Assembly (NCBI GenBank): GCA_025454955.1
Contig: JALONL010000008.1
Coordinates: forward strand, 124,001-188,000
DNA: 64,000 bases
Origin: Bacteroidia bacterium
GTDB lineage: Bacteria > Bacteroidota > Bacteroidia > Palsa-965
Direction of reading: 5' to 3'
The notes below the pieces were generated by a model. The model made no database searches. It was given only the letters and a program-made list of their open reading frames with translations, and was not told the origin of the DNA. Below, piece after piece: positions 52,701-61,544 of this stretch (position 1 is its first letter; every line of letters begins with the position of its first letter). A program made the translations under genes and the position numbers.

Positions 52701-54400
52701 GTGCTGTAAGGTGTGGCACTTTCTAATTCGATAAGCAGATAAAGTTGTTGTGGAGCATCACTGGCAGAGCCTTCGCCATGCAAATGCAGATTAAAATAAT
52801 TCCATGACTCAAGATGTTTGCTATGATCGGAATCAAGCCCTTTTTGCCTGCATTCTTCAATAGATGAACATTGAAAAGTGTTTCTTGTTTTTCCATTTTG
52901 AAGATATATATTCCCTCGAAGAAATTCACTCCATTCATATATACTCCAATCTGGTTCCACTTCACGATATTTCAACACCTTGTAAAAATATCTTTCCCGC
53001 ATTTCCTCATCCCAGTTATGATTATTATACCGGGTAGCATATTCATATAACTTACCTGTTCCCTGAATATTTGCAATGATTACCTGTTGAGATACCGTGG
53101 CATTTTCTCTGATGGTATGGTTGAGATTTTCGATAGAATACACATCCGTACTCTGTGCGGCCTGCGCCTGCTGCAATTCAATATATTGCTTTACGGCATT
53201 GCGCGTGGGCTCATCATACATGCCGATGTAATAATAACCGGCACCAAACAAAATTTCCTGCGCCCGTTTTACAAGTTGTGTAAATGCCACACCAAGATTT
53301 CCCTCACTCACTGCTTTATTGCGAAGCGCGTTGTCCTGCACCACTGCATTTACTTCATCAATAAGCTGAACGGAAAATGAATAGTGCTCGCGGTTATACA
53401 CTTCGGTGGCACCCTTCTGGCGGAGAATGCTTCGCTTATTGGTTACCGGATCTACATCGTAGTAAAAACGGTAGCCCATTTCCTCCGCAAAATCCTGCGC
53501 CTGCCTGCGCGAAGCGGTAACTACCGCAATTGCCGGAACCACTTTGCCGAAGTAAATTCCATAAGTAAGGTAATACGGAGGATCGGGATTGACTTCATAT
53601 CCGAAATCATCGTCCGGTTTGCCGGTATTTACCGGGGCCATTGTATCTGCGGGGATTTCGGGCGGGAAAGTGTTTTGTTCTGCAGTTTCTGCGGTAACCC
53701 CAATTTTCGAATGTGGCGGAAACCTGAGTATTTCGCCCGGATATAATTCTTTGCCCGGCCGCGCCAGTACTTGTTTATTGAGCCGGAAAAACTCAGTATG
53801 TGTAAGGCCGCTGCGTTCGCCCACTTTAATTAGTATGTCGCCGGGCTGTACAGTGTAATGTCGCTCACCGGGAATTGCGGGTTCCTCCTGAACCGGTGAG
53901 GCAGCGGGTGGCACCGATTGTTTCTTTACCGATTTCTCTTCGTCAGTAAGTGTATTTGTCCCCGGCTTCTCTTTCTCTGTTTCTTTCTCTGTTTCTTTCT
54001 TATTTACAATTTCCTGCACTACGCTTCCTTGAACTGTTGTGCCCCCATATCCGCCCCCTGGCTGCGTTTTCACATACTCCTCCGCCTCCCGCTTATGTTC
54101 CTCCGTACCCCACTTCATAATTTTACGATACAACGAATACTCAATGCGATACCCGTTCTTCATAAAATTCCGCACCATAGGCCAGGTAATTACATTAATA
54201 AAACCCCGCATGGTTTCGTCAAACTTGCGTTGCTCGTCGTCGTCGGAACGGCGGCGCAGGCCGGGGTTGTTTAAGTCGTCTTCGTCGTGGGCAAACAGGT
54301 AGCGGCGCATGGAGTTATGCTTATGGGTAAATACAATTACTTGATATGATCGGTCGATTTCAGTGTGCGGTTTTCGTTCATAAACTCCGGCATCATACAC
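49724..54400 (-). CDS. Large LysM/pretoxin polymorphic toxin, eCIS-type effector
   Basis: 1558 residues from GTG 54400, the first usual start after an in-frame stop near 54450; ATG 54307 (residue 32) is an alternative. Order of parts: charged N-terminus; Lys/Glu repeats 134-146; LysM domain 181-228 (HYTVQPGDILIKVGE ... LYPGEILRFP); a possible peptidoglycan-binding helix set 375-415; two hydrophobic segments 825-860; helix-rich middle whose IEEYSFKSAASGTGF and PSLMWVILNSVALVFDKLALL resemble eCIS-linked toxins I recall; zincin-like pretoxin VIEELMHLEQHR (1287-1298) with EMEIDAH after it; and a variable tip from about 1350 encoded by A+T-rich DNA. The tip's activity is unrecognised. Confidence 0.75.
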   Translation of the reverse strand: MYDAGVYERKPHTEIDRSYQVIVFTHKHNSMRRYLFAHDEDDLNNPGLRRRSDDDEQRKFDETMRGFINVITWPMVRNFMKNGYRIEYSLYRKIMKWGTEEHKREAEEYVKTQPGGGYGGTTVQGSVVQEIVNKKETEKETEKEKPGTNTLTDEEKSVKKQSVPPAASPVQEEPAIPGERHYTVQPGDILIKVGERSGLTHTEFFRLNKQVLARPGKELYPGEILRFPPHSKIGVTAETAEQNTFPPEIPADTMAPVNTGKPDDDFGYEVNPDPPYYLTYGIYFGKVVPAIAVVTASRRQAQDFAEEMGYRFYYDVDPVTNKRSILRQKGATEVYNREHYSFSVQLIDEVNAVVQDNALRNKAVSEGNLGVAFTQLVKRAQEILFGAGYYYIGMYDEPTRNAVKQYIELQQAQAAQSTDVYSIENLNHTIRENATVSQQVIIANIQGTGKLYEYATRYNNHNWDEEMRERYFYKVLKYREVEPDWSIYEWSEFLRGNIYLQNGKTRNTFQCSSIEECRQKGLDSDHSKHLESWNYFNLHLHGEGSASDAPQQLYLLIELESATPYSTPYGGRFTNYADFRAALHTYLSHINDGQTTASNVTQGDNPSFKGFYENYLYKSTFNFIAEREAEINNQYYRYVSVDDKPKPELFELMEELATLKAEISKIGMLQLTVSPASRFVGKAEIVVYDRDVSLELAQIDGLKQQLYKKLAAIAENHVILNSREFKSHDEKEYNYTSVLILADRAEKKDTSYFITKFKSIRDDRLEKIESLREQLRDDPDKVWLFDQLVEATTSDLGFVNGTVYYQIISGWQEQVKEEYEPSEIVMIINLVVGLISLFFPPTILLSAALAVTSGIMLAESIEEYSFKSAASGTGFDNKDSLAEAPSLMWVILNSVALVFDKLALLQAVSAFRAVGKGLSLLMFDKSGRLITDAEKLAAIEKQAYQLLLKRGVNEAEAARISKQLTNREFLLRMEKEQAARDALLTAKKGTPLMPLPKSIQSLLADPMLGSIYTAGAYRLQDTLTGNTHLLSVFTHLFGEYQPRILARIIRTCGEAEQVAAMLGKIHGGMAGGSNTFNFTHFIQLEFSRPAANFSQFFLRLDAAGIEAADITKATEKALAGRTTLEAVSLFRAALLEKAALHETSLLHAPAGRPTQKPGTVQASHTQQQLENAIEQMNEPQLEQFLKDLQANHHGMDPAEYAALKARGEAALLTQIESKILNSTGQIDPTKLRSLLDNLQKQGIKILTGKEAEVILRQYNAKALYIPHDVPGMPGTLVFSDTGNRLQVIEELMHLEQHRISGFRVLTGGEIIEMEIDAHVRMLEYARRKGWTKEEVELLEGNKLSWEADKKKYYESDSNKLSKNEVSNKLVFQNKNFEEALRKLHINNLRYLEGYKRIKVDSSLTHIDIDTKELILSEKVGEIMGENIIHPKQRNYFTIDALSETSVTPLSYKRVEIPKRNQISELINEAYVKAKSNNFKAENNLPWNKSINFEKWENITLHVEYPYSDCNTQWLQNSFWPQFSKNKQRPFKNDGTISKIFIHLNDGSIVELNVSNLPW

Positions 54401-55119
54401 CGGACGGTTTCTGAGTTCTTCAATACCGGTTGCCCATCGGCTTCGGAAGTGGCGTTGTAAGTCACACCTGTATTAGAATGAATGTTCGCGGGGCTTATTC
54501 AAAACCAGCCAATCAGACAAATACTTATGTAGGTACATTTTGCCGAAAATTTTTTAACAGGGTTAATACTTATCACAATTACTTTAAAGTACTTATCCAG
54601 CCACTCCATATTTTACCCTTGCAAGTTCGGAACTCTAAAAGCGGTTGTCAAGAAGAAATTTCGTTGGAATTTTCATACGATTCGCCTGTTCATAAGTTGA
54701 TAATTTGTTGGTTTACTGAATTTTAACGTTTTTAAAAATGGCCAAAATTTACAGACAATAAATTTGTTGATGGTGTAGTTATTTGTTTATACTATTTAAA
54801 TATTTAACAAAAAAGGCTGTTTCTGGGATAATTTCCGGTTAGAATGGCCGGAAAATGATTAGGAAAAAAACGTACACAAGTGTTATTTTTTGTTTGAATT
54901 TCACCATTATTCGAAATCCATTACTTCCACAAACCCAAATCAATCCATTACACCTGTTTCCAATTTCTCAGGCAAATACCTTACGCCGTGCAGCCCAAAA
55001 GTTAACACATAAATACCTGAAAATCAATAATCTAAACCAATCTGATAATTCTAAAACAACCGGGCGTGTTTTTATGGTTAACTAATCAGTACTTGCAATA
55101 ACCAAACACCATTCCCCTG
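54401..55119. other. A+T-rich intergenic region between eCIS locus and T9SS gene cluster
   Basis: About 720 bp. Short open frames look like chance products. The toxin reading frame stays open for roughly 70 nt upstream of its GTG (peptide TGIEELRNRPVYD) but lacks ATG there, so the toxin's 5' end may be incomplete or start unusually. No terminator, tRNA or attachment-site repeat recognised. Confidence 0.45.
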
Positions 55120-55512
55120 ATGTTCACGCGCACACACCAGAAAAGTTTCCCAAGGCTGATTTCGTCTGTAATAATAGGAGTTTTCAGCCTGCTGCTCTTA
55201 TCGTTTACCACGCCAGCGGGCAGCTACCGCTACCTGAATCCCGAAGCAGTGGCCGATCTTACACCCTACACCGAGGCGCTTTCGAAAGCCGATATGGATC
55301 GCTACCGCTATGTGGATGAGCGCAATACCATTTTGTTTGAAAGCGGGCTCAAGGTAGAACTGCTCTCGGCCAATGAAATGACTGCGCAGGGCATGAGCGT
55401 GCGGCTGGAGCGCGTGCGCACGGCAAAACCGGGATTCGATACAGGGTCGGTTTTCAGGCTTACGCCCGATGGGGGAATTGTGGAAATAATGACTAAAACC
55501 AAAGTGAAATGA
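55120..55512 (+). CDS. Small secreted protein coupled to T9SS substrate gene
   Basis: 130 residues. Signal-anchor like start (RLISSVIIGVFSLLLLSF, then TTPAG), then YLNPEAVADLTPYTEALSKADMDRYRYVD and a beta-rich C-terminus (GSVFRLTPDGGIVEIMTKTK). Family unknown. Its TGA overlaps the ATG of the following adhesin gene (ATGA), so the two are translated together, and it may help in export or surface placement of that adhesin; this is inference. Confidence 0.72.
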   Translation: MFTRTHQKSFPRLISSVIIGVFSLLLLSFTTPAGSYRYLNPEAVADLTPYTEALSKADMDRYRYVDERNTILFESGLKVELLSANEMTAQGMSVRLERVRTAKPGFDTGSVFRLTPDGGIVEIMTKTKVK

Positions 55513-58500
55513 AAAAATTCTTTACGCTTCTGGTTTTATCAGTTAGTCTCACCGCCCACACACAGGTGGCTAACGACGATTGTTTCGGTGCGCAAAACTT
55601 AGGCACGCTGGGAACTCCTGCCCCCTGCCCCAGCGGCATTGGTGCGGTGATGACGGTAAACAACCTCACCAACGTAAACTCGGTAACCGAAACACCCTAC
55701 ACCACCCTCATAAACTGCCAGCCCAGCAACAACACGCCCATGGCCTCGCCCGCTACCGATGTGTGGTATGCGGTAACGGTTACCGGCAACGAACTGGTGA
55801 TAAACATAAACGGCGGCATAAACACGCCCAACGTAGCCGTATATCAGGGCAACTGCGCAGGATTGGTGGGGCGCGGCTGTGCAATCGGCGCTGGTGGTAC
55901 GCTTTCGGCCAGTTTCGACCAGATGGTGCCGGGCAATGTGTATTACATTCAGATCAGCGGCGGCACTCCGGCCGATCAGGGCTCGTTTACCATGACCCTG
56001 CAAAACAACAACAGTTGCGACGACTGCCTGCTGGCTTCGAACCTTACCGTAAACCCGGCTCCCGTAAACGGCACCTACCTGGGCGGAACCACCGTCACGT
56101 TTTGCTACACCATTACGCAATGGGACCAGCAAAACACCAACTGGCTGCACGCGGTGATTCCTTCTTTCGGCAACGGCTGGGACATGAGCACGCTCACCAA
56201 CCTTGTACCCGCCAACACCTGCGACAACGGCCCCGGCGTGTGGCAATGGTTTAACAACGTAAACACGCCCAACGGAAACGGCATCATGAGCGGCTTCTTC
56301 TTCGACGGCGATGTGGTGCAGGGCGGCCCAAACGGAAATCCGGTTGACAATTTCGGCGATAACTGCGACGGGCCCGTAAACTGGCAGTTCTGCTGGACAA
56401 TTACCGCCAAAGACTGTCCGCCCGGAAGTACCGGCGACAACCTGGGCATAATCATAGACACCTACGGCGACGGCGAAACCGGCAACTGGACCAACATAGC
56501 CTGTGTGGGCGATCCGGTGTATCAGTTCAATGCCTCGCTTTCGTGCTGTATGCAGCCGCTCATGCAAATGACTCCGGTTGACTGCAACGGAAACAACACA
56601 GGCTCGGTTACCGCCACCGCACAGGGCGTGGGTCCGTTTGATTACGTGTGGACAGATGCCGCCAACACCGTGCTGCTCACACAAAACGGCATTATGACCC
56701 CAAGCACGGTAAACAACCTCCCCGCAGGCGTGTACACCGTGCAGGTAACCGACAACAACGACGGCTGCGTAACCACCCAAACCATTACCATTACCCAGCC
56801 CGCGGCACTGCAACTGCTGGTAGGCTCCACACCCGCCTCCTGCAACCAGAACGACGGCAGCGCCACCGTAACTCCGCAGGGCGGCACCGGCCCTTACGAT
56901 TTTGTGTGGACAGATGCCGCCAACACCACCATTCAAACTGCCAATAACGTAAACGGTGCCAATACAGCCGGCAACCTTGCGGCCGGAGCCTACAGTTGCC
57001 AGGTAACCGATGCAAACGGCTGTGTGGCCAACGTAAACATTCCGGTGGCGGGCAACAATGGCAATATTAACGTGGCCATGGCCCCCACAGGTGCATCGTG
57101 CTTTGGGGTGTGCGATGCTTCGGCCACCGCCACGCCCGCAGGCGGCACGGCTCCCTACGATTTTTCGTGGACAGATGTAAATAACGTGGTGGTGGCATCG
57201 GCCACTAACCTAAATACACATACGGCACCGGCTCTTTGCGCAGGAAACTACACCGTGCTGGTAACCGATGCCAACGGCTGCACCACCACACAAAACGTAC
57301 AGCTTACCGAGCCCCCGCAGGTAACCGCGCTGCTGGTGGCCGCACCTTCCACCATTTGCATTGGACAAACCACCACACTTACCGCCACACCCGGAGGCGG
57401 CAGCGGCGGGCCTTACACATTTACCTGGTCGCCGGCTGTTACCGGCAGCGGGGCTGTGGTAACTGATATGCCCAACGCCAACACTACCTACACCGTGGTG
57501 GTGCGCGATGTAAACGGCTGTGCCGCATCGCCGGCCACGGTTACGGTTACGGTTTATCCGCCGCTCCTTGCACAGCTTTCGGCCAATCCGGCTGCGGTGT
57601 GCGTGGGGCAGCCCAGCACGCTTACGGCTGTGCCAGGGGGCGGAAACGGCGGACCTTACACCTACACCTGGCTCCCGGCCGGAACCGGCGGAAATTCCAT
57701 TACAGCTACGGTAAATCCGGCTGTAACCACCACCTACACGGTGATTATTGACGACGGCTGCACCACGCCAACTGCCAGCGCCACGGTAACCGTTACCGTA
57801 AACCCGCCGCCGGTAGTGAGCTTTACCGGCAACCCGCTGAATGGTTGTGCGCCTTTGCCGGTAACATTCACCAACACTTCCACCGCCGCCAATAACCCCA
57901 ACTGTTTCTGGGACTTTGGCGACGGATTTACCTCGGCCAACTGCAATCCCTCGCACACCTACACCACCGCAGGCTGTTTCGACGTAACACTTACCTACAC
58001 CGACGACAACGGCTGCACAGCCACCACCGTAATGCCCTCGTATGTGTGTGCAAACCCAAACGCCACTGCCGATTTCAGCTTTGCGCCGTCAAGTACCACG
58101 GTGCTCAATCCTACGGTAAATTTCACCGACCTTTCTACCGGTGCCACAACCTGGGAATGGGATTTCGGGCAGTTGGGAAATTCAACCGACCAGAACCCGG
58201 CCTTTACTTTCCCCAGCGAGGTGGCAGGATGTTATGATGTGCAGCTTATTGCCAACAACACTTACAACTGTCCGGATACCATTATTCAGGAAGTATGTAT
58301 CCTTCCCGAGTTCATCATTTATTTCCCCAATGCCTTTACTCCCAACGACGATGGCGAAAACGAAACCTTTACCGGTTACGGAATTGGCATTGCCACGTTT
58401 GAGCTGTACATTTTCGACCGCTGGGGAAATATGATTTTCTTCAGTGATGATATGTCGCAAGGATGGGATGGCCGCGTGAAAGGGCATACCGAAATCTGTA

Positions 58501-58589
58501 TGCAGGATGTATATGTATGGAAATGCAATGTGCTGGATGTGCTTGGTCAGAAACACAGCTACATGGGGCATGTAACACTTGTCAAATAA
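55509..58589 (+). CDS. SprB/PKD-repeat surface protein with T9SS type B sorting domain
   Basis: 1026 residues, signal peptide MKKFFTLLVLSVSLTAHTQ. Residues about 20-165 form a jelly-roll/PPC-like module (PATDVWYAVTVTGNEL); 170-345 a second Cys-containing module. From about 350 three SprB-type repeats (VDCNGNNTGSVTATAQGVGP, PASCNQNDGSATVTPQGGTGP, ASCFGVCDASATATPAGGTAP), then Ig-like modules (ICIGQTTTLTATPGGGSGG; VCVGQPSTLTAVPGGGNGG), PKD-like domains (CFWDFGDGFTS), and the CHU_C domain from about 940 (FPNAFTPNDDGENETFTGYG). A surface adhesin of the gliding-motility-protein type; no PorP/SprF gene is adjacent. Confidence 0.92.
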   Translation: MKKFFTLLVLSVSLTAHTQVANDDCFGAQNLGTLGTPAPCPSGIGAVMTVNNLTNVNSVTETPYTTLINCQPSNNTPMASPATDVWYAVTVTGNELVININGGINTPNVAVYQGNCAGLVGRGCAIGAGGTLSASFDQMVPGNVYYIQISGGTPADQGSFTMTLQNNNSCDDCLLASNLTVNPAPVNGTYLGGTTVTFCYTITQWDQQNTNWLHAVIPSFGNGWDMSTLTNLVPANTCDNGPGVWQWFNNVNTPNGNGIMSGFFFDGDVVQGGPNGNPVDNFGDNCDGPVNWQFCWTITAKDCPPGSTGDNLGIIIDTYGDGETGNWTNIACVGDPVYQFNASLSCCMQPLMQMTPVDCNGNNTGSVTATAQGVGPFDYVWTDAANTVLLTQNGIMTPSTVNNLPAGVYTVQVTDNNDGCVTTQTITITQPAALQLLVGSTPASCNQNDGSATVTPQGGTGPYDFVWTDAANTTIQTANNVNGANTAGNLAAGAYSCQVTDANGCVANVNIPVAGNNGNINVAMAPTGASCFGVCDASATATPAGGTAPYDFSWTDVNNVVVASATNLNTHTAPALCAGNYTVLVTDANGCTTTQNVQLTEPPQVTALLVAAPSTICIGQTTTLTATPGGGSGGPYTFTWSPAVTGSGAVVTDMPNANTTYTVVVRDVNGCAASPATVTVTVYPPLLAQLSANPAAVCVGQPSTLTAVPGGGNGGPYTYTWLPAGTGGNSITATVNPAVTTTYTVIIDDGCTTPTASATVTVTVNPPPVVSFTGNPLNGCAPLPVTFTNTSTAANNPNCFWDFGDGFTSANCNPSHTYTTAGCFDVTLTYTDDNGCTATTVMPSYVCANPNATADFSFAPSSTTVLNPTVNFTDLSTGATTWEWDFGQLGNSTDQNPAFTFPSEVAGCYDVQLIANNTYNCPDTIIQEVCILPEFIIYFPNAFTPNDDGENETFTGYGIGIATFELYIFDRWGNMIFFSDDMSQGWDGRVKGHTEICMQDVYVWKCNVLDVLGQKHSYMGHVTLVK

Positions 58590-58677
58590 ATATTGAACCG
58601 AATCATCCTGCAATAACTTGCGGGGGTGTGCCGAGTTTGGCATGATTTTGTTACCATTGCAGTAAATACTATTTGTT

Positions 58678-59235
58678 ATGAAACGCTTTTACACTGTTGC
58701 AGTTGCCTTTATAGTTGCTGCTGCATTTACCGGATGCAAACCCAAAGCTGCCGTAACCACGGCACCGCCGCTTCCTGCTACACCCGTGGCCACCAATACA
58801 CCTGCCCCGCTTCCTCCCGATACGGATACCATTGATATGGAAAACGATTCGTTTTTTGTACACGGCCCTGCACGAAAAGGCACCGGCGGCACCACTACCA
58901 CCCCCGACACCACCAAAACCACCACGGGAAGCACCACCCAAACCACACCTGCGGTTCAGAATTACCGTCTGGTAGTACTTTTCATAAGCAGGGGCAGCGG
59001 TATAAATGAAAAAGCCCGTGTGGATTTTGAAAGCTGGCTGAAGAACCAGAGCAAGCCGGTAAAATGGGAAAATACCCGCTGGGGACGCGAGGGCGAACAG
59101 AGCTACTGTTTAAAACTCGATGAGTTTTCAACATCGAGGGAACAGGATAAGTTTGTTCAGGATGCGCGTATCGCACTGGCGGGCAAAGACTTAGTAATTA
59201 TCGAAGAAAACGTACCCTGCAAAGGCAAGCGATAG
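58678..59235 (+). CDS. Lipoprotein with Thr/Pro-rich linker
   Basis: 185 residues. MKRFYTVAVAFIVAAAFTGC has lipobox FTGC. Residues 25-100 are Pro/Thr-rich and probably disordered (APLPPDTDT; GGTTTTPDTTKTTTG), holding a C-terminal alpha/beta domain of about 90 residues (YRLVVLFISRGSGINEKARVDF ... DLVIIEENVPC) away from the membrane. The domain family is not recognised. A 9-nt TACTATTTG sequence 2 nt before the ATG may be a -7 box with one extra base. Confidence 0.75.
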   Translation: MKRFYTVAVAFIVAAAFTGCKPKAAVTTAPPLPATPVATNTPAPLPPDTDTIDMENDSFFVHGPARKGTGGTTTTPDTTKTTTGSTTQTTPAVQNYRLVVLFISRGSGINEKARVDFESWLKNQSKPVKWENTRWGREGEQSYCLKLDEFSTSREQDKFVQDARIALAGKDLVIIEENVPCKGKR

Positions 59236-59272
59236 TGCCATAAGTTCCTTATTCTGATTGCAGGGGAATACG

Positions 59273-59280
59273 TACCTTTG
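59273..59280 (+). promoter_or_regulatory. -7 box TACCTTTG of pckA
   Basis: Exact TAnnTTTG match 82 nt before the pckA ATG, giving a leader of roughly 75 nt. No convincing -33 element. Confidence 0.5.
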
Positions 59281-59362
59281 TGCCGATTTTTTCATCATTT
59301 CTTCACCCGGGGGTAAAGCCGGAAACACCGGTGGCGCTGCCCGTTAAAAAGAAACTGTTCAA

Positions 59363-60982
59363 ATGAACGAATTCGGTTTCAAAGCCAAAAATGCATCTAT
59401 TGCCTCTATCGGGCTGGCTAATGTGGGTGCAGCTTACTGGAATCTTTCCCCCGCCGAGCTGGTGGAAGACACACTTCTTCGTGATGAAGGTGTATTAACA
59501 GACAACGGTGCGCTTGCCATTGATACCGGCGAGTTTACAGGCCGCTCTCCCAAAGACAAGTTTATTGTGCTGGACGACATCACCAAAGATTCAATTTGGT
59601 GGAGTGATGTAAACATTAAGTTCGACGCCGGTAAATTTGATGCGCTCTACAACCGTGTGGCAGCCTATCTGGCCGGGAAAGAAGTTTATGTGCGCGATGC
59701 CTACGCCTGCGCCGATCCGGCCTACCGCCTCAACATCCGTGTGGTTACAGAGTTTCCCTGGTCGAACCTGTTTGCCAACAACCTTTTCCTGCGCCCCACG
59801 GCCGACGAAATTGCGGCTTTTGCTCCCGACTGGCACATTGTATGCGCCCCGGGTTTCAAAGCCGATCCGGCCATTGACGGCACCCGCCAGCACAACTTTG
59901 CCATACTGAACATGACCCGCAAGGTCATTCTCATTGGCGGCACCGGCTACACAGGCGAAATCAAGAAAGGCATTTTCACCCTGCTCAATTACATTCTCCC
60001 GCACGAGCGCGGCGTACTGAGCATGCACTGCTCGGCCAACGAAGGTGAAAACGGCGATACTGCTATTTTCTTCGGTCTTTCGGGCACCGGCAAAACCACC
60101 CTCAGTGCCGATCCCAAACGCAAACTCATTGGCGACGATGAGCACGGCTGGGCCGAAAACAGCGTATTTAACTTTGAAGGCGGCTGCTATGCAAAATGCA
60201 TCGACCTTACACAGGAAAAAGAGCCCGAAATCTGGAACGCCATCAAGTTTGGCGCGCTGGTAGAAAATATCGAATTCAAAGAAGGCACACGCACGGTTGA
60301 TTACACCAATACCTCGAAAACCGAGAACACCCGCGTGGCTTACCCGATTCACCACATCGACAACGCCAAGGAACCTTCCATGGGTGCGGCTCCGAAGAAC
60401 ATTTTCTTCCTCACCGCCGATGCGTTTGGCGTACTGCCTCCCATTTCAAAACTCACCACCGAGCAGGCCATGTACCACTTCATTTCGGGCTATACCGCCA
60501 AGGTAGCTGGCACCGAAATGGGCATTACCGAGCCGCAAACCACCTTCTCGGCCTGTTTTGGCAAAGCGTTTCTGCCCCTGCACCCCGGCAAATACGCCGA
60601 ACTGCTGGGCAAAAAACTTAAAGCCAATCCCAACGTAAACGTGTGGCTGGTAAACACCGGCTGGACAGGTGGCGCTTACGGCACCGGAAGCCGCATTAAG
60701 CTGGCCTACACCCGCGCCCTCATTACCGCCGCCCTCGAAGGCAAACTCGACGGTGCCGAATTTGGCGAAACACCTTTCTTCAAACTCCGTTTCCCCAAAG
60801 CCTGCCCCGGCGTTCCCTCCGAAATTCTCGAGCCCCGCAACACCTGGGCCGATAAAGCCGCTTTCGATGCACAGGCCTCTGACCTTGCCTCCAAATTCGT
60901 GAAGAATTTCGAGCAGTATGCTTCGGGCGTGGCAGAAGAGGTGCTCAATGCAGCTCCCCGCGTGGCTGCAGTAAGTGCCTGA
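59363..60982 (+). CDS. pckA: Phosphoenolpyruvate carboxykinase (ATP)
   Basis: 539 residues. Converts oxaloacetate plus ATP to phosphoenolpyruvate; in Bacteroidota it can also run as a CO2-fixing step. Substrate loop TGEFTGRSPKDKFIV, GTGYTGEIKKGIFTLLNY, P-loop FFGLSGTGKTTLSADP near residue 235, kinase-2 LIGDDEHGW, and NVWLVNTGWTGGAYGTGSRIKL. Full usual length. Has its own promoter and a downstream hairpin, so probably monocistronic. Confidence 0.97.
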   Translation: MNEFGFKAKNASIASIGLANVGAAYWNLSPAELVEDTLLRDEGVLTDNGALAIDTGEFTGRSPKDKFIVLDDITKDSIWWSDVNIKFDAGKFDALYNRVAAYLAGKEVYVRDAYACADPAYRLNIRVVTEFPWSNLFANNLFLRPTADEIAAFAPDWHIVCAPGFKADPAIDGTRQHNFAILNMTRKVILIGGTGYTGEIKKGIFTLLNYILPHERGVLSMHCSANEGENGDTAIFFGLSGTGKTTLSADPKRKLIGDDEHGWAENSVFNFEGGCYAKCIDLTQEKEPEIWNAIKFGALVENIEFKEGTRTVDYTNTSKTENTRVAYPIHHIDNAKEPSMGAAPKNIFFLTADAFGVLPPISKLTTEQAMYHFISGYTAKVAGTEMGITEPQTTFSACFGKAFLPLHPGKYAELLGKKLKANPNVNVWLVNTGWTGGAYGTGSRIKLAYTRALITAALEGKLDGAEFGETPFFKLRFPKACPGVPSEILEPRNTWADKAAFDAQASDLASKFVKNFEQYASGVAEEVLNAAPRVAAVSA

Positions 60983-61009
60983 TAAATAAATGTTTCAACG
61001 TTTTTCATG

Positions 61010-61038
61010 GTCGCCGTTACCCTCCTGGTAACGGCGAC
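61010..61038 (+). terminator. Strong hairpin after pckA
   Basis: Perfect 12-bp stem GTCGCCGTTACC (61010-61021) / GGTAACGGCGAC (61027-61038) with 5-nt loop CTCCT, followed by only three T, so termination may depend on the very stable stem; TTTTT also precedes it, allowing activity on the minus strand. Confidence 0.7.
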
Positions 61039-61154
61039 TTTGCATATTCTGACTAAAAACACTGATTTTTTGACCAGTTTAAGATTTCGTCGTTAAAATG
61101 TTATAACTTATCTGCTTCTAATTCGTAAAAGTCCCCTGATAATAAAATTGACCC

Positions 61155-61532
61155 ATGTATTTTATACGCCCTGCAACCCTCCTTGCAGTTCTGCTTTTTG
61201 CAGTTCTGTTTTCTTCCTTTACACCTCCGCCGGTGGTGCTTGAAGAAGTGATTGTACAGATTCCAGGCGCTACCCAAAAAACACAGGCCGATATCCGCAC
61301 CCGTTTTGCGTCTGTTCAGGGAGTATATGTAAATGGGTATTGCGAAAGCCTTAAAATTTACCTTATCCGGGTTGACCGATCCCTCCAGCCCGATAATGCG
61401 TTCCTCGAAACTGTGCTGCACGATCAGTATCAGTTATCGTATTTCATCAAAGCAGGCTGTACCATTGAGCAGGTAAGAACCATGTGCGGAATGCCCGCCT
61501 CAGACAGCGATCCGGCACTGAATCCCCAATAA
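61155..61532 (+). CDS. Small secreted protein preceding a large secreted protein
   Basis: 125 residues. Signal-like MYFIRPATLLAVLLFAVLF, then SSFTPPP and a beta-alpha-beta-like chain (VLEEVIVQIPGATQKTQADI ... LKIYLIRVDRS) resembling a ferredoxin-like or HMA-type fold without the CxxC metal site. Twelve nt separate it from the next gene. Its placement parallels the 130-residue gene before the SprB-type adhesin. Confidence 0.68.
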   Translation: MYFIRPATLLAVLLFAVLFSSFTPPPVVLEEVIVQIPGATQKTQADIRTRFASVQGVYVNGYCESLKIYLIRVDRSLQPDNAFLETVLHDQYQLSYFIKAGCTIEQVRTMCGMPASDSDPALNPQ

Positions 61533-61544
61533 ACAAGAATCAGC

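Noticed and set aside
48843..54400. RHS or WXG/LXG-type toxin assignment
   Set aside because: No YD repeats, no WXG motif and no PAAR; LysM, the hydrophobic segment and the nearby eCIS genes fit an eCIS-type effector better.
54430..55085. Plus-strand open frames of 76 and 98 codons between the toxin and the T9SS cluster
   Set aside because: A+T-rich, no promoter or family pattern, and the first is partly antisense to the toxin gene's 5' end.
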